Positions 28,600-39,340 of a stretch of DNA of 64,000 nt are shown piece after piece (positions within the stretch are counted from its first letter, which is position 1; each line of letters begins with the position of its first letter). This DNA comes from Saccharibacillus sacchari DSM 19268 (GTDB lineage Bacteria; Bacillota; Bacilli; Paenibacillales; Paenibacillaceae), in assembly GCF_000585395.1 (NCBI RefSeq), contig NZ_KK073875.1:2480017-2544016 (forward strand), read 5' to 3'. A program made the position numbers and the translations under genes. The notes under the pieces are model-generated. The model worked only from the letters and a program-made list of their open reading frames with translations, ran no database searches and was not told where the DNA came from.

Positions 28600-30369
28600 A
28601 TGAAAAAGAGACTGTCTTTGATGCTCGTGACGCTTATGGCTTTCGGTTCGATCTTGGCTGCTTGCGGCGGCGAGGAAGCTGCGCCTGCGGACGAGAGCGC
28701 AGTAACGACTCCTGCCGAAACCGGCGAGGAAGCAACGGAGGAAACTCCTGCTGAAAACGCGGAAGAAAGCGGTTCGGAAAGCGCAATCGGTTTGACGGAA
28801 GCGACCGACATGAGCATGAATCCGGCGCCTGCGCTGGCACGTACGGATTCGATGATTATCGGTACGGTAGCTCCTCAAGGCGTATTCAACCCTCTGTTCC
28901 ATCAAACCGCATACGACTTCGCGATCGACGACATTATTTTCCCTTCGCTGATCAAGGTTAAAGAAGACGGCACATACGAGAACGACATGGCTGATAAAAT
29001 CGATATTTCCGACGATAACTTGACTTACACGTTCCATATTCGCGACGATGCCAACTTCAGCGACGGCACGCCTGTTACGGCCAACGATTACCTCTTCGCC
29101 GCGAAAGTATTGATGGATGCGAGCTACGACGGCCAGTCCGATCCGCTGAGCTGGAACATTGTGGGCGCCAACGAATACAACGAAGGCACGTCTGCTGATA
29201 TTTCCGGTATCAAAGTCATCGACGACAAAACGGTCGAAGTCACGGTAAGCGATTATGATGCCATGACTCAAATCAACTTGGGCCTGATTCCGCCGATGTC
29301 CGAAGCTTACTACGGTGCCAATTACAAACAAGGCGACGTAAGCAGCATCAAGGAACTGAACAACAAACCTATGGGCGCAGGTCCTTACAAAATGACAAGC
29401 TATTCTGCAGGTCAAGAAGTGGACATGGAAGCCAACGAAAACTATTACGGCGGAGCGCCTAAAGTGAAGAGCTTGATCTTCAAAGTTACTACGGACCTGA
29501 CAAGCATCTCCACGCTGCAGTCCGGCGAGACCGATCTCGATAACGTGACCGTCAATGAAGATAACGTGGAAGAATTGCAAGCTTCCGGATTCCTCGATGT
29601 CGACATTCTGAAAAACAACGGTTACGGATACGTGGCGATGAACAACAACAATCCTTTGTTCACCGACGTTAAAGTGCGTCAGGCGCTGACTTACGGCCTG
29701 AACCGCGAAGAAGTCGTCGTAGCGGCTTACGGCCCTTACGCCGAAGTTATCAATATCCCGCAATCCGACGTATCATGGGCTTATACGGCCGAAAATATCG
29801 ATACGTACGACTATGATCCGGAAAAAGCGAAACAACTGCTGGAAGAAGCGGGCTGGGTCGAAGGCGCGGACGGCATTCGCGAAAAAGACGGCAAAAAATT
29901 CGAAATCAATTTCTCGGCAACAGCGGATAACCCTGTTATCGAAGCCTTGATTCCGATCATGACGGAAAACTATGAAGAACTCGGCATCAAACTCGTGACG
30001 GAGACGCTGGACTTCAACGCGATCATGGAGAAAAAGGACAGAGGCGATTATGACATGTTCTTCGCCGCTTGGGGCCTGACTCCGGATCCGGACACGACCG
30101 TATACATTACGGACGGCGCGCAAAACAATTCCGGTTATTCCAACCCTAAAGTAGACGAATTGTATGCTCAAGGCAAAAAAGAACTGGATCTCGAAAAACG
30201 CAAAGAAATTTACGCGCAAGCTTATCAGTTGATCAATGCTGACGCTCCTGAAATCCTGATGTACCAAAGAACGAACATGCTGGCGATCAACGGCAGACTC
30301 GACGGGTGGGATATCTCTCCTTACAAAGAGTATCAACACAGCTTGAGCCAAGTCGAAATCGCTCAGTAA
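28600..30369 (+). CDS. Oligopeptide/dipeptide ABC transporter substrate-binding lipoprotein
   Basis: A 589-residue extracellular solute-binding protein of the family 5 (OppA/DppE/AppA) type. The signal peptide ends in the lipobox LAAC with Cys22, followed by an acidic linker rich in Glu, Ala and Thr. Family features include YTFHIRDDANFSDGTPVTANDYLF, VRQALTYGLNRE and DMFFAAWGLTPDPD. It opens a five-gene operon with two permeases and two ATPases. The exact ligand cannot be told from sequence; short peptides are most likely. Confidence 0.92.
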   Translation: MKKRLSLMLVTLMAFGSILAACGGEEAAPADESAVTTPAETGEEATEETPAENAEESGSESAIGLTEATDMSMNPAPALARTDSMIIGTVAPQGVFNPLFHQTAYDFAIDDIIFPSLIKVKEDGTYENDMADKIDISDDNLTYTFHIRDDANFSDGTPVTANDYLFAAKVLMDASYDGQSDPLSWNIVGANEYNEGTSADISGIKVIDDKTVEVTVSDYDAMTQINLGLIPPMSEAYYGANYKQGDVSSIKELNNKPMGAGPYKMTSYSAGQEVDMEANENYYGGAPKVKSLIFKVTTDLTSISTLQSGETDLDNVTVNEDNVEELQASGFLDVDILKNNGYGYVAMNNNNPLFTDVKVRQALTYGLNREEVVVAAYGPYAEVINIPQSDVSWAYTAENIDTYDYDPEKAKQLLEEAGWVEGADGIREKDGKKFEINFSATADNPVIEALIPIMTENYEELGIKLVTETLDFNAIMEKKDRGDYDMFFAAWGLTPDPDTTVYITDGAQNNSGYSNPKVDELYAQGKKELDLEKRKEIYAQAYQLINADAPEILMYQRTNMLAINGRLDGWDISPYKEYQHSLSQVEIAQ

Positions 30370-30457
30370 CAGTCATCGCGCATAATAATTGGTCATCCGA
30401 TATGCTCAGCTCGAGAGAGCTGGGCATATCGATTTATATCCAGAAGGAGAAATGTAA

Positions 30458-31420
30458 ATGAGTCAGTATATCATCCGGCGGCTGCTGCAGATGATCCCGA
30501 CTTTGATCGGTATTTCGATCATTGTTTTTGCCATTTCCCAGATGGTGCCGGGAGATTATATCACCGCATCGCAAAATCCGAACATGACAGCCGAAAGAGC
30601 CGATCAGTTGCGGGCTATTTACGGTTTGGACAAGCCTCCCGCTCAGCAGTATTTCGTTTGGGTGAAAAATATGTTAACCGGTAATCTGGGCGACTCGTTC
30701 CAGCATAAGATGCCGGTTACCAGCGTAATCAATACTTATGTTTGGAATTCCTTTCTTATTGCGTTCGTGACGCTGATTTTGAGTTGGACCATTGCCGCTT
30801 TCGTCGGCGTTTTCTCTGCACAATTCCAGTATTCCTTTTTCGATAAGGTCGTCACATTGATCGTATTCCTGTTAATGTCGCTGCCTTCCTTCTTTATCGG
30901 ACTGCTCGTCATCAAATATTTCGCACTCGATTTGAAATTATTCCCGACCGGCGGCATGACGACGGCCGGGTTAAAAGTTAGCGGCTTTGAGCAGATCAAA
31001 GATATCGCGAAACATATGGTATTGCCCGTAGCCGTTATGACGGCGCTTAGTATCGGCGGCTTGACGCGTTATTTCCGTACCGGGATGTTGGAGGTTATCC
31101 GTCAGGACTACATCCGTACTGCCCGTGCTAAAGGTCTTAAAGAACGCACCGTCATTTTCAAGCATGCTTTCCGCAATGCCCTGCTTCCCGCCATCACTTT
31201 GCTGGGGCTTGAGCTGCCGGGGTTGTTCGGCGGCGCAATGATCCTGGAGCGCGTTTTCGCTTGGCCCGGGATCGGACAAGTTTACTTGGCGTCGCTGAAT
31301 ATGCGCGATTATCCGTTAATGCTCGGATTCACGATGTTTCTGGCAGTTCTGACGCTTCTCGGTAACCTGATATCCGACGTATTATATGGGGTTGCAGACC
31401 CGAGAATTCGCCTAAAGTAG
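30458..31420 (+). CDS. Oligopeptide ABC transporter permease (OppB/DppB type)
   Basis: A 320-residue inner-membrane permease with six predicted helices. The N-terminus YIIRRLLQMIPTLIGISIIVF is typical of OppB/DppB proteins. The coupling (EAA) loop reads YIRTARAKGLKERTVIFKHAFRNALLP. The start follows AGAAGGAG. It partners with the permease 13 nt downstream to form the channel. Confidence 0.95.
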   Translation: MSQYIIRRLLQMIPTLIGISIIVFAISQMVPGDYITASQNPNMTAERADQLRAIYGLDKPPAQQYFVWVKNMLTGNLGDSFQHKMPVTSVINTYVWNSFLIAFVTLILSWTIAAFVGVFSAQFQYSFFDKVVTLIVFLLMSLPSFFIGLLVIKYFALDLKLFPTGGMTTAGLKVSGFEQIKDIAKHMVLPVAVMTALSIGGLTRYFRTGMLEVIRQDYIRTARAKGLKERTVIFKHAFRNALLPAITLLGLELPGLFGGAMILERVFAWPGIGQVYLASLNMRDYPLMLGFTMFLAVLTLLGNLISDVLYGVADPRIRLK

Positions 31421-31433
31421 GAGGAGATGGATA

Positions 31434-32363
31434 GTGGAACAGCCGGTAAACCGAACTGAGCAGCTGCAAGAGCAGCTCAAAATTGTCAAAACCGAATCTC
31501 CTTGGAGAATCGCGCTTCGACGTTTCATGAAAAATCGCTTGGCCTTGATCGGCCTGATTATTTTGGTTCTTATGTTTTTGCTTTGCTTCATCGGTCCTAT
31601 ATTTTCTCCATATACGTTGAATGAAACGGATGTAACCAACAAAAACAGCCCTCCGGATTCGACGCATTGGTTAGGTACGGACAAGCTGGGTCGCGATATT
31701 TTGCTCAGAGTCATGCTGGCCGGTCGTATCTCGTTGACGGTGGGCCTCGTGGCGACGGCCATCTCCGTAGCCATCGGCGCCACGCTCGGCGCGGTTGCGG
31801 GATTCTATCGCAGATTTGCGGATACGCTGATCATGCGCATCGCGGACATATTTCTCGCTTTGCCTACGCTGCCGATCCTGATTACGCTCGGCGCGATCTT
31901 GTCCGACCTTAAAGTTGCGCCCAATCAACGGATTTATTACCTGATGTTTATTATTGGGGTGTTGGGCTGGGTCTCCTTGGCCCGTCTCGTGCGAGGCCAG
32001 ATTCTGACGCTTCGCGAACAGGAATTCATGCAGGCGACCGAAGCTTTGGGTTTGCGCGACAATCGCAAAATATTCCGTCACTTGATGCCGAATACGGTTC
32101 CGATCATCATTGTATCGGCCACGCTGGGCGTCGCGGGCGCGATTCTGCTCGAATCCGCGTTGAGCTTCCTCGGGCTCGGCGTTGTGCCGCCTACTCCTTC
32201 TTGGGGCAATATGATTACGGCGGCTAACAGTCTGATCGACTTCCGTAAACGCCCTTGGACCTGGATTCCGCCGGGGATGTGCATTCTGGTTACCGTAATG
32301 GCAATCAACTTGATCGGCGACGGTTTGCGCGACGCGCTCGACCCGAAAATGAAACACAGATAA
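31434..32363 (+). CDS. Oligopeptide ABC transporter permease (OppC/DppC type)
   Basis: A 309-residue permease beginning at GTG. Features are the N-terminal SPWRIALRRFMKNRLALIGLI, the periplasmic HWLGTDKLGRDILLRVMLAGRIS motif diagnostic for OppC/DppC, and the EAA loop EFMQATEALGLRDNRKIFRHLMPN. It lies 13 nt after the OppB-type gene. Confidence 0.95.
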   Translation: MEQPVNRTEQLQEQLKIVKTESPWRIALRRFMKNRLALIGLIILVLMFLLCFIGPIFSPYTLNETDVTNKNSPPDSTHWLGTDKLGRDILLRVMLAGRISLTVGLVATAISVAIGATLGAVAGFYRRFADTLIMRIADIFLALPTLPILITLGAILSDLKVAPNQRIYYLMFIIGVLGWVSLARLVRGQILTLREQEFMQATEALGLRDNRKIFRHLMPNTVPIIIVSATLGVAGAILLESALSFLGLGVVPPTPSWGNMITAANSLIDFRKRPWTWIPPGMCILVTVMAINLIGDGLRDALDPKMKHR

Positions 32364-32406
32364 GCCGGTATAAGGCCGTAAATAATCAAGAAGTAGGAGA
32401 GACGAA

Positions 32407-33393
32407 ATGGCAAAAGACTTAGTCGAATTCCGAAACCTCGAGACCCATTTTAAAACGTCCGCCGGTACGGTCAAAGCCGTAAACGACGTGAGCTTTTCCA
32501 TTCGCGAAGGCGAGACGCTGTGCGTCGTCGGCGAGTCCGGCTGCGGAAAAAGCGTAACGGCGATGTCCCTGATGCAATTGATCGAATCTCCTCCGGGAAA
32601 GATCGTCGGCGGCGAGATCATGTTCGAAGGCAAAGACCTGCTTAAGCTGAGCAAAAAAGAGATGAGCCGACTTCGCGGCAACGAGATCGCGATGATCTTC
32701 CAAGAACCGATGTCTTCGTTGAACCCGGTATTCACGATCGGCAAACAGATTACCGAGCCGCTGCTCTACCATCTCACCATGACGCAAAAAGAAGCCAAAG
32801 CCCGCGCGATCGAGCTGATCACGATGGTCGGCATTCCGCGTCCGGAAAAGATTTTCGACTCCTATCCGCACGAACTGAGCGGCGGCATGCGCCAGCGGAT
32901 CATGATCGCGATCGCGCTGAGCTGCAATCCAAAGCTGCTGATCGCGGATGAGCCGACCACTGCGCTCGACGTAACGATTCAGGCTCAGATCCTCGATCTG
33001 ATGCGCGACATCAAGACCAAGATGAACACCGCGATCATGATGATCACGCACGATCTGGGCGTTGTGGCCGAGATGGCGGATTTCGTTGTCGTCATGTACG
33101 CGGGTAAAGTCATCGAGGAAGCGCCGGTGCTTGAATTGTTCCGCGAACCGCGGCACCCGTATACGCAAGGTTTACTGAAAGCCAAACCGATCATCAACCA
33201 GCGTCAAGAACGACTCTATTCGATTCCGGGACAAGTTCCGAACCCGGTCGATCTCGGCGAAAACTGCCATTTCCACGACCGCTGCGAATTCTGCATGGAA
33301 ATCTGCAAAGTCAAAGCACCGCCGCTGCGTGCGCATATCGATGGGCATAAGACGGCGTGCTGGCTTTACGAAGAGGAGGGGAAAGCACAATGA
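32407..33393 (+). CDS. Oligopeptide ABC transporter ATPase (OppD/DppD type)
   Basis: A 328-residue ATPase: Walker [13 protein letters not shown], signature [15 protein letters not shown], Walker [14 protein letters not shown], and the C-terminal oligopeptide-ATPase domain with a cysteine cluster ([15 protein letters not shown]) that in related proteins can hold an iron-sulfur cluster. Its stop overlaps the next ATG by four bases. Confidence 0.96.
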   Translation: MAKDLVEFRNLETHFKTSAGTVKAVNDVSFSIREGETLCVVGESGCGKSVTAMSLMQLIESPPGKIVGGEIMFEGKDLLKLSKKEMSRLRGNEIAMIFQEPMSSLNPVFTIGKQITEPLLYHLTMTQKEAKARAIELITMVGIPRPEKIFDSYPHELSGGMRQRIMIAIALSCNPKLLIADEPTTALDVTIQAQILDLMRDIKTKMNTAIMMITHDLGVVAEMADFVVVMYAGKVIEEAPVLELFREPRHPYTQGLLKAKPIINQRQERLYSIPGQVPNPVDLGENCHFHDRCEFCMEICKVKAPPLRAHIDGHKTACWLYEEEGKAQ

Positions 33394-34400
33394 GCGAATC
33401 GGCAGTCCAAGTGGACACCAGACACAGCGGCGGAACCGGCGAACCCCTCGTTCAAGTAGAGAACCTGAAAAAATACTTCCCGATTACAGGCGGAGTTTTC
33501 CAGCGTCGGGTCGGCGACGTGAAAGCCGTCGACGGCGTATCCTTCACGATCAATAAAGGCGAGTCGTTCGGCCTGGTCGGCGAGTCCGGCTGCGGGAAAA
33601 GCACCATCGGCCGTACGCTTCTTCGCCTGAACGACAAGACGGACGGAAGCGTGCATTTTGAAGGCCAAGATCTGCACAAGCTATCCAAATCCGAGCTGCG
33701 CAAAATGCGGACTAAGATGCAGATCGTGTTCCAAGACCCGTTCAGCTCGCTCAATCCCCGGATCAAAGTGGGCGAAGCGATCGGCGAGGCTCTGATCGAT
33801 CACGGCTTGGTCAGTCGAAAAGACGTTAAAGAACGCGTGATCGAAACGATGAAAATTTGCGGCTTGGCCGATTATCACTATGACCGTTTCCCGCACGAGT
33901 TCTCCGGCGGGCAGCGTCAACGGATCGGAATCGCGCGCGCGTTGATCATGAATCCGGAATTCATCGTCGCCGATGAACCGGTATCCGCGCTCGACGTATC
34001 GATTCAGGCTCAAATCATCAACTTGCTCAGCGATCTGCAAAGCGAGAAGCAGCTGACCTACCTGTTCATTTCTCACGATCTCAGCGTCGTCGAGCATTTG
34101 TGCAATCGGGTAGGCGTGATGTATCTCGGCACGATGATGGAGATGGCGCCGACGGACGAGCTCTTCAGCAATCCGCTGCATCCTTATACAAAAGCGCTCA
34201 TGTCGGCGATTCCGGTTCCGGACCCGACGTTGAAGCGCGAACGGATCGTGCTTCAAGGCGATATTCCGAGTCCGGCCAATCCGCCTTCCGGCTGCAAGTT
34301 CCATACCCGCTGCCCGATGGCTTCGGATATTTGCAAGGAGCAGGTTCCGGAGTACCGCAACGTAGGCAATGAACATTTCGTAGCTTGTCATTTTGCGTAA
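33390..34400 (+). CDS. Oligopeptide ABC transporter ATPase (OppF/DppF type)
   Basis: A 336-residue ATPase: Walker [16 protein letters not shown], signature FSGGQRQRIGIARAL, Walker B FIVADEPVSALDV, and C-terminal cysteines in CKFHTRCPMASDICK. The start at 33390 overlaps the preceding stop (ATGA) and has GGAGGGG upstream; longer in-frame starts within the previous gene are not needed. Last gene of the operon before a terminator. Confidence 0.96.
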   Translation: MSESAVQVDTRHSGGTGEPLVQVENLKKYFPITGGVFQRRVGDVKAVDGVSFTINKGESFGLVGESGCGKSTIGRTLLRLNDKTDGSVHFEGQDLHKLSKSELRKMRTKMQIVFQDPFSSLNPRIKVGEAIGEALIDHGLVSRKDVKERVIETMKICGLADYHYDRFPHEFSGGQRQRIGIARALIMNPEFIVADEPVSALDVSIQAQIINLLSDLQSEKQLTYLFISHDLSVVEHLCNRVGVMYLGTMMEMAPTDELFSNPLHPYTKALMSAIPVPDPTLKRERIVLQGDIPSPANPPSGCKFHTRCPMASDICKEQVPEYRNVGNEHFVACHFA

Positions 34401-34428
34401 AAGAATTCAGTGCTCTTATTTTCATAAA

Positions 34429-34467
34429 GTCGAGATCGAACAATACGTTCGAATCTCGGCTTTTTTC
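34429..34467 (+). terminator. Terminator of the peptide transporter operon
   Basis: GTCGAGAT...GAAC and GTTC...ATCTCGGC form a stem followed by TTTTTTCG, 28 nt after the last stop. Confidence 0.85.
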
Positions 34468-34650
34468 GTTTTGATCGTGATTTCGTTCTTGCTTATGGTG
34501 CATTTCGCATATAGATTGGTTACTTCTTTTATGAAAGAATCATGCGAAAAAAAGAAAATTCATAAAAAAGTTAAAATTTTTTTACTTTTTGCAGACTAAA
34601 ATCAATTTTCGTGCGTCTATAAGAGTAATGAACGAAAGGAGCGGATCGAT

Positions 34651-35598
34651 TTGAAGAACGGGGGCATTTGGAAAAAGAGCATATTGATCGTCATCGCCGT
34701 CTTATTGCTGCTGATTCCTCAACAATTGCTGGCCAGCCGTCCGAAAGTCGAAGCGGCGGCAGCCGTTCTGATCGATGCGCAGACGGGAGAAATACTGTGG
34801 CAAGCCGAAGGAGACCGGGTAGTGGCTGCTCCGGCAATGGCACAACTCATGACCGAGTGGCTGGTGCTGGATGCGGTGCGCGGCGGTCATGTGGACTGGG
34901 AAGATTCAGTGCGCGTCGGCGGCGATGAAAAGGTGGCTCAAGCATCGCTTAAGCCTAATTCCGGCAAAGGCGGAATTTCGTTGAGAGCCGATGATCAGAT
35001 TCCGTTGAATGAGCTGTTCATGGGGCTTGCCGTTTCGTCGTCGAATGAAGCGGAGCAGGCGCTGGCTCGATATACGGGCGGTTCGGAAGAGTCTTTTGCC
35101 TGGATGATGAACGAAAAGGCGCGCCGAATCGGCATGTCGTCATCGACATTGTTCAAGCCGGGCGATACCACCAAAGTTTCTGCACCTTCAACAGAAGGAA
35201 GTTTGCCGAACGGCAGTCGAATGACCGCCAAAGACGCAGCCGTATTATGCCGGGCTTTGATCGAAGAGCATCCTGAAGTGTTGCGGATGTCGTCGGTCAC
35301 GCAGACCGAGATTAGTTCGCGGGGCATTTATATGATGAATACCAACGCCATGCTGCCGGAATTTGCAGGGCCTCATGCTTATCGCGGAATGGATGGGCTT
35401 AAAGTTTACGGCTCGGAAAAAGAAGGGTACTCGGTGGCCGGTACGGCGCAGCGCGACGGACATCGATTGATTGTCGTCATTTTGGGAGCGGATAGCCAGC
35501 AGAAGAGTTTCCAGGCTGCCGGACGCCTGCTTGATTACGGATATGCGAGGTCGGGTTCGTTCGCGGAACGGGCGACTTCTTGGTTGAAGCTTGTATGA
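34651..35598 (+). CDS. D-alanyl-D-alanine carboxypeptidase-like protein lacking the SxxK motif
   Basis: A 315-residue exported protein with a signal segment (ILIVIAVLLLLIPQQLLA) and the S11 (DacA) fold: AAAVLIDAQTGEILWQAEGD, the SxN-like VSSSNEAEQALARY, and DGLKVYGSEKEGYSVAGTAQRDG. However, where active enzymes have PASMTKLMT this protein has PAMAQLMT, so both the nucleophilic serine and the general-base lysine are missing, and the KTG triad has become KVY. It is therefore probably not a working peptidase but may bind peptidoglycan or regulate one. The start is TTG behind AAAGGAG. It stands alone between two terminators. Confidence 0.85.
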   Translation: MKNGGIWKKSILIVIAVLLLLIPQQLLASRPKVEAAAAVLIDAQTGEILWQAEGDRVVAAPAMAQLMTEWLVLDAVRGGHVDWEDSVRVGGDEKVAQASLKPNSGKGGISLRADDQIPLNELFMGLAVSSSNEAEQALARYTGGSEESFAWMMNEKARRIGMSSSTLFKPGDTTKVSAPSTEGSLPNGSRMTAKDAAVLCRALIEEHPEVLRMSSVTQTEISSRGIYMMNTNAMLPEFAGPHAYRGMDGLKVYGSEKEGYSVAGTAQRDGHRLIVVILGADSQQKSFQAAGRLLDYGYARSGSFAERATSWLKLV

Positions 35599-35616
35599 TC
35601 GTGGAAAAATAAAAAC

Positions 35617-35648
35617 AGCGACCGATCATTCGGTCGCTATTTTTATTT
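35617..35648 (+). terminator. Terminator after the carboxypeptidase-like gene
   Basis: AGCGACCG and CGGTCGCT perfect 8-bp stem with a six-base loop, followed by ATTTTTATTTT. Confidence 0.9.
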
Positions 35649-35888
35649 TCCCGCTCATTGTTATTGCAGTAACGAATTTATTCGAACATAAACCTGTGTT
35701 TTGAACGTGGTCAATGGAATAGTTTAAGCTATAATAGAAATGAGGCTCACCGGATTGAATGTTCTATTTTCCGGGTGATGAACAGAAGAATGTCCGTCCG
35801 CCGACGTGTTTACCAATAGTGCGTTGCTTGAGTGCGAGCTTGCGCTTGCGATCGCGAAGACAACGTAATAAAGAAGGAGAAATCCGTT

Positions 35889-36320
35889 ATGAATATTGCT
35901 TTTTTCCTGCTTCCCAAGCATGAAGTTGCGTTCGTGACGCTCGATGCGACGCTTCGTCAGGTCATCGAACGCATGGAGCACCATCAGTACACCGCAATTC
36001 CGATTATCGATAAAGAAGGCCAATATGCCGGAACGGTGACCGAAGGGGATATCCTTTGGCATATGAAGCGCTCCGAAGGCCGCATTACTTTTGAGAACGC
36101 TTCACGTTTTATGCTCAAAGAACTTCCGCTTCGGATGAACAATAAACCCGTATCGATCGAATCGGACATGGCAGACCTGATCAACCTGTCCAAAATGCAA
36201 AACTTCGTGCCGGTCGTCGACGATCGGGGCCGTTTTATCGGAATCGTGCGCCGCAGCCAAATTATCGAATATTGCGCAGGCTTCGTTCCGAGGCAAAACG
36301 TGGAATCGCAAAGCACGTAA
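35889..36320 (+). CDS. CBS-domain pair protein
   Basis: A 143-residue protein made of two CBS modules (TLRQVIERMEHHQYTAIPIIDKEG and ADLINLSKMQNFVPVVDDRGRFIGIVRR), which normally bind adenosine nucleotides. No effector domain is attached. AAGAAGGAG precedes the ATG at 35889. It lies upstream of the yybS-gdpP cluster, which handles cyclic-di-AMP; a role as a nucleotide sensor is possible but unproven. Confidence 0.88.
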   Translation: MNIAFFLLPKHEVAFVTLDATLRQVIERMEHHQYTAIPIIDKEGQYAGTVTEGDILWHMKRSEGRITFENASRFMLKELPLRMNNKPVSIESDMADLINLSKMQNFVPVVDDRGRFIGIVRRSQIIEYCAGFVPRQNVESQST

Positions 36321-36406
36321 CGCGGAACTCGCTCGGTATCGGGCGCCGCTACGAATATGCTATAATGATTGTTAAACTTTCATATCCGCACAAGAGGTGA
36401 ATCTAC

Positions 36407-37336
36407 TTGAAATTGCGTTTGTCTTCGGCGATGTGGGCGATCTTGTACCTACTGGTCCTGCTGTCGCTGTTAACGCCGCTGTCCGCGATCACGCTGCTGG
36501 TTATGATCGTTCCGGTAGCCGTACTTTATGCCTCGTTGCGCGTAAACGTATTTTGGCTGCACATCGTGCCCGTATTGGCGATTCTCGGTATTCTATCCGG
36601 CTCATTGGCACCTGTTACGCTCATATTGGCCGGTTATTTTCTGATTGTCGGCATTGTGATGGGGCATCTGTACAAGAAACGCGCTCCTGCCCTTCAGACG
36701 ATCATGTACGGGATGGGCACATTGCTCGGTTTGCTGCTGGTTCTGCTTGCCGCAGGAAAATTCATTTTCGGCTTCAATTTGTCCGATTACGTGAGCGATT
36801 TCGTGCATCAGACGTTCGATCCGCTGTTGGTTGTCGCAGAAATGAGTCCGATGATCAGCAGCGATCAATGGAATCCGGATTTCATTTTCGCTTTGGCCAA
36901 CCAGACGGTCATGATGATTCCTCTGGGAATGGCCGTGAGTTCGTTCGTGCTGGCGGTCGTCACGCATGCCATCGTTCGTCCGACATTGTCTTCGATGGGC
37001 GTGGCCGTTCCCAAACTTCGTGCCGCCCACGAGTGGAAGCTTCCGCGCGCGCTGATTTTCTATTACTTCGTCGTGCTGATCGTGGACATGGTGACTTACG
37101 ATCAGGCAGACGGATTTTGGAAAATGGCTGCGGTCAACCTGCTTCCTTTGCTGCAATTCTGCTTTATCATTCAGGCGATCGGATTCTGGTTCTTTATCGG
37201 ACACGTCAAAAAATGGCATCGGGCGATCAGTGTCCTGATGGCGATCGTGACGGTCATTTTCCCACCCATGCGCATCATCGGGATTATCGACCTGGCCTTC
37301 CCGCTGCGTGAGTTCATTACAAGACCGAAACGATAG
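36407..37336 (+). CDS. yybS: DUF2232 membrane protein, YybS family
   Basis: A 309-residue integral membrane protein with about eight predicted helices and no soluble domain. The DUF2232 family is found directly before gdpP in Firmicutes, and some relatives resemble energy-coupling transporter S components. The start is TTG at 36407 behind AAGAGGTGA. It ends 12 nt before gdpP. Confidence 0.85.
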   Translation: MKLRLSSAMWAILYLLVLLSLLTPLSAITLLVMIVPVAVLYASLRVNVFWLHIVPVLAILGILSGSLAPVTLILAGYFLIVGIVMGHLYKKRAPALQTIMYGMGTLLGLLLVLLAAGKFIFGFNLSDYVSDFVHQTFDPLLVVAEMSPMISSDQWNPDFIFALANQTVMMIPLGMAVSSFVLAVVTHAIVRPTLSSMGVAVPKLRAAHEWKLPRALIFYYFVVLIVDMVTYDQADGFWKMAAVNLLPLLQFCFIIQAIGFWFFIGHVKKWHRAISVLMAIVTVIFPPMRIIGIIDLAFPLREFITRPKR

Positions 37337-37348
37337 GGTGAGGAAACC

Positions 37349-39340
37349 ATGCCAAACTTTTTGTTGAAACGCTGGTACGGTTACCGGACCGTTTGGGCGT
37401 TTCTTCTGCTGCTGACACTAACGGCATTTGTCACCGCGTATAACTGGCCGATCGGCTTGCTTGCGTTGTGTTTGGTTTTTGTCGTCATATTCGTCATGCT
37501 TCGGGCAGAGATGAAATTCAGGCGTGAATTGGCCGAATATACCACGACGCTCTCCTACCGCGTAAATAGCATTGAAGGCGAAATTACGAGTCGCTTGCCG
37601 TTCGGCTTGCTGCTGTATGATGCTGAGCGTACGATTGAGTGGCATAACCGCCAAGTCGCCCAGTTGTTTCAAACGGACAGCGTGGTCGGGCTTCCTCTGG
37701 TCGAACTGCTGCCCGGACTCCCTCCGCTGACCCGGGATAAAAAAGACGGATCCAAAGAACCGCTTAGTCTGGTACGGGCGGAAATCGAGGTCGGAACCGA
37801 AACCTACGATGTTCGCGTGTACCCGGAAGAACGATTGATCTATCTGCAAAAAATGACCGAAATGGCCGAGCTGCGCGAACGTTACGAAAAGGAAAGCTTG
37901 GCGCTCGGCATTCTGTTGTTCGATAACCTCGATGAAGCGTTTCAGGGGATGGACGATCAACAGCGTACATTGACGATTGCTCGCGCAACCAGCTTGATTA
38001 ACGGGTGGGCACGCCAGTATGATGTGTATTTGCGACGTCTGTCCAGCGAGCGTTACATGATGCTTCTGAATCAAGCGGCACTCGAAAAACTGGAAAATAG
38101 CCGCTTTGTTATTTTGGACGAAGTACGCGAAGCGACAAGCGATCTGAAAGTTCCGATGACGCTCAGCATAGGAGTGGCCTGCGGCAACGAAAAGATCGGC
38201 GAGCTGGGCGCTTTGGCGCAATCCAGTCTGGATATGGCGCTGGGACGCGGCGGGGATCAGGCCGCGGTCAAGGTCGGCCAGCGCCTGTCGTTCTACGGCG
38301 GTCGATCCAATGCGGTGGAGAAACGCACTCGCGTGAGGGCGCGCGTGATCGCCCATGCGCTTCGCGATCTGATGAAACGCAGCGATCGCGTACTGATCAT
38401 GGGGCATCAAAACCCGGACATGGACGTGATCGGCGCCGCAATCGGCATGCTTAAAGCTGCCGATCGGCTGGAGGTCGAAGCGAGCATCGTGCTGGATGGG
38501 GACAACCCGTCGATCAGCAAAATGATGGAGCGTATTCGCGCCGACTTAACCTTGGCCGACCGTTTCGTCGGCCCGGAAGAAGCATTGGCACAGATGACCG
38601 AACGGACGCTGCTTGTTGTGGTCGATACGCACAAGCAGTCGCTGACGATCGAACCCAAGCTGGTGCAAAAGGCGAAGCAAGTCGTGGTCATCGACCATCA
38701 TCGCCGCAGCGAGGAATTCATTAACGAAGCCGTCATCGTGTATTTGGAGCCGTATGCGTCTTCCGCCAGCGAATTGGTGACGGAGCTGCTTCAGTATATT
38801 CACGACAATATGACGTTAACTCCGTTGGAAGCCACGACATTGTTGGCCGGTATTACGATGGACACCAAACATTTTACGCTGCATACCGGTTCCCGCACGT
38901 TCGAAGCCGCAGGCTTCTTGCGCCGAAGCGGCGCGGATACGATTCTTGTTCAGCGCATGCTGAAGGAGGATTTGAGCGAGTACATCTCGAAAGCAGACAT
39001 TATCAAAAACGCTCGCGTCGTGATGGGCGGGGTCGCGATCGCCGTTACCGACGAGGGACGCCAGTTCCCGCAGCTGTTGATCGCGCAGGCGGCAGATACG
39101 CTGCTCAACATGACGGACGTGAACGCGTCGTTCGTCATCGGCAGTCGTCCTGACGGACTGACCGCCATAAGCGCCCGCTCGTTTGGCAAAATCAACGTGC
39201 AGGTCGTGATGGAACGCCTGGGCGGCGGCGGGCATTTGACCAACGCGGCGGTACAGCTTGATATTTCTCCGCGCGAGGCTGAGAAAAAGCTGATGGCCGT
39301 GCTTGAAGATATCGAAAAGGAAGAGGGGCTATTCGAATGA
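37349..39340 (+). CDS. gdpP: Cyclic-di-AMP phosphodiesterase GdpP
   Basis: A 663-residue membrane enzyme that hydrolyses c-di-AMP. Two helices (residues ~14-50), a degenerate PAS domain, a degenerate GGDEF domain ([12 protein letters not shown]), then the DHH domain with [16 protein letters not shown] (about residue 350) and VVIDHHRR (about 447), and DHHA1 with [12 protein letters not shown]. All DHH metal ligands that I can identify are present. Its stop overlaps the rplI start by four bases, the usual arrangement. Confidence 0.96.
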   Translation: MPNFLLKRWYGYRTVWAFLLLLTLTAFVTAYNWPIGLLALCLVFVVIFVMLRAEMKFRRELAEYTTTLSYRVNSIEGEITSRLPFGLLLYDAERTIEWHNRQVAQLFQTDSVVGLPLVELLPGLPPLTRDKKDGSKEPLSLVRAEIEVGTETYDVRVYPEERLIYLQKMTEMAELRERYEKESLALGILLFDNLDEAFQGMDDQQRTLTIARATSLINGWARQYDVYLRRLSSERYMMLLNQAALEKLENSRFVILDEVREATSDLKVPMTLSIGVACGNEKIGELGALAQSSLDMALGRGGDQAAVKVGQRLSFYGGRSNAVEKRTRVRARVIAHALRDLMKRSDRVLIMGHQNPDMDVIGAAIGMLKAADRLEVEASIVLDGDNPSISKMMERIRADLTLADRFVGPEEALAQMTERTLLVVVDTHKQSLTIEPKLVQKAKQVVVIDHHRRSEEFINEAVIVYLEPYASSASELVTELLQYIHDNMTLTPLEATTLLAGITMDTKHFTLHTGSRTFEAAGFLRRSGADTILVQRMLKEDLSEYISKADIIKNARVVMGGVAIAVTDEGRQFPQLLIAQAADTLLNMTDVNASFVIGSRPDGLTAISARSFGKINVQVVMERLGGGGHLTNAAVQLDISPREAEKKLMAVLEDIEKEEGLFE

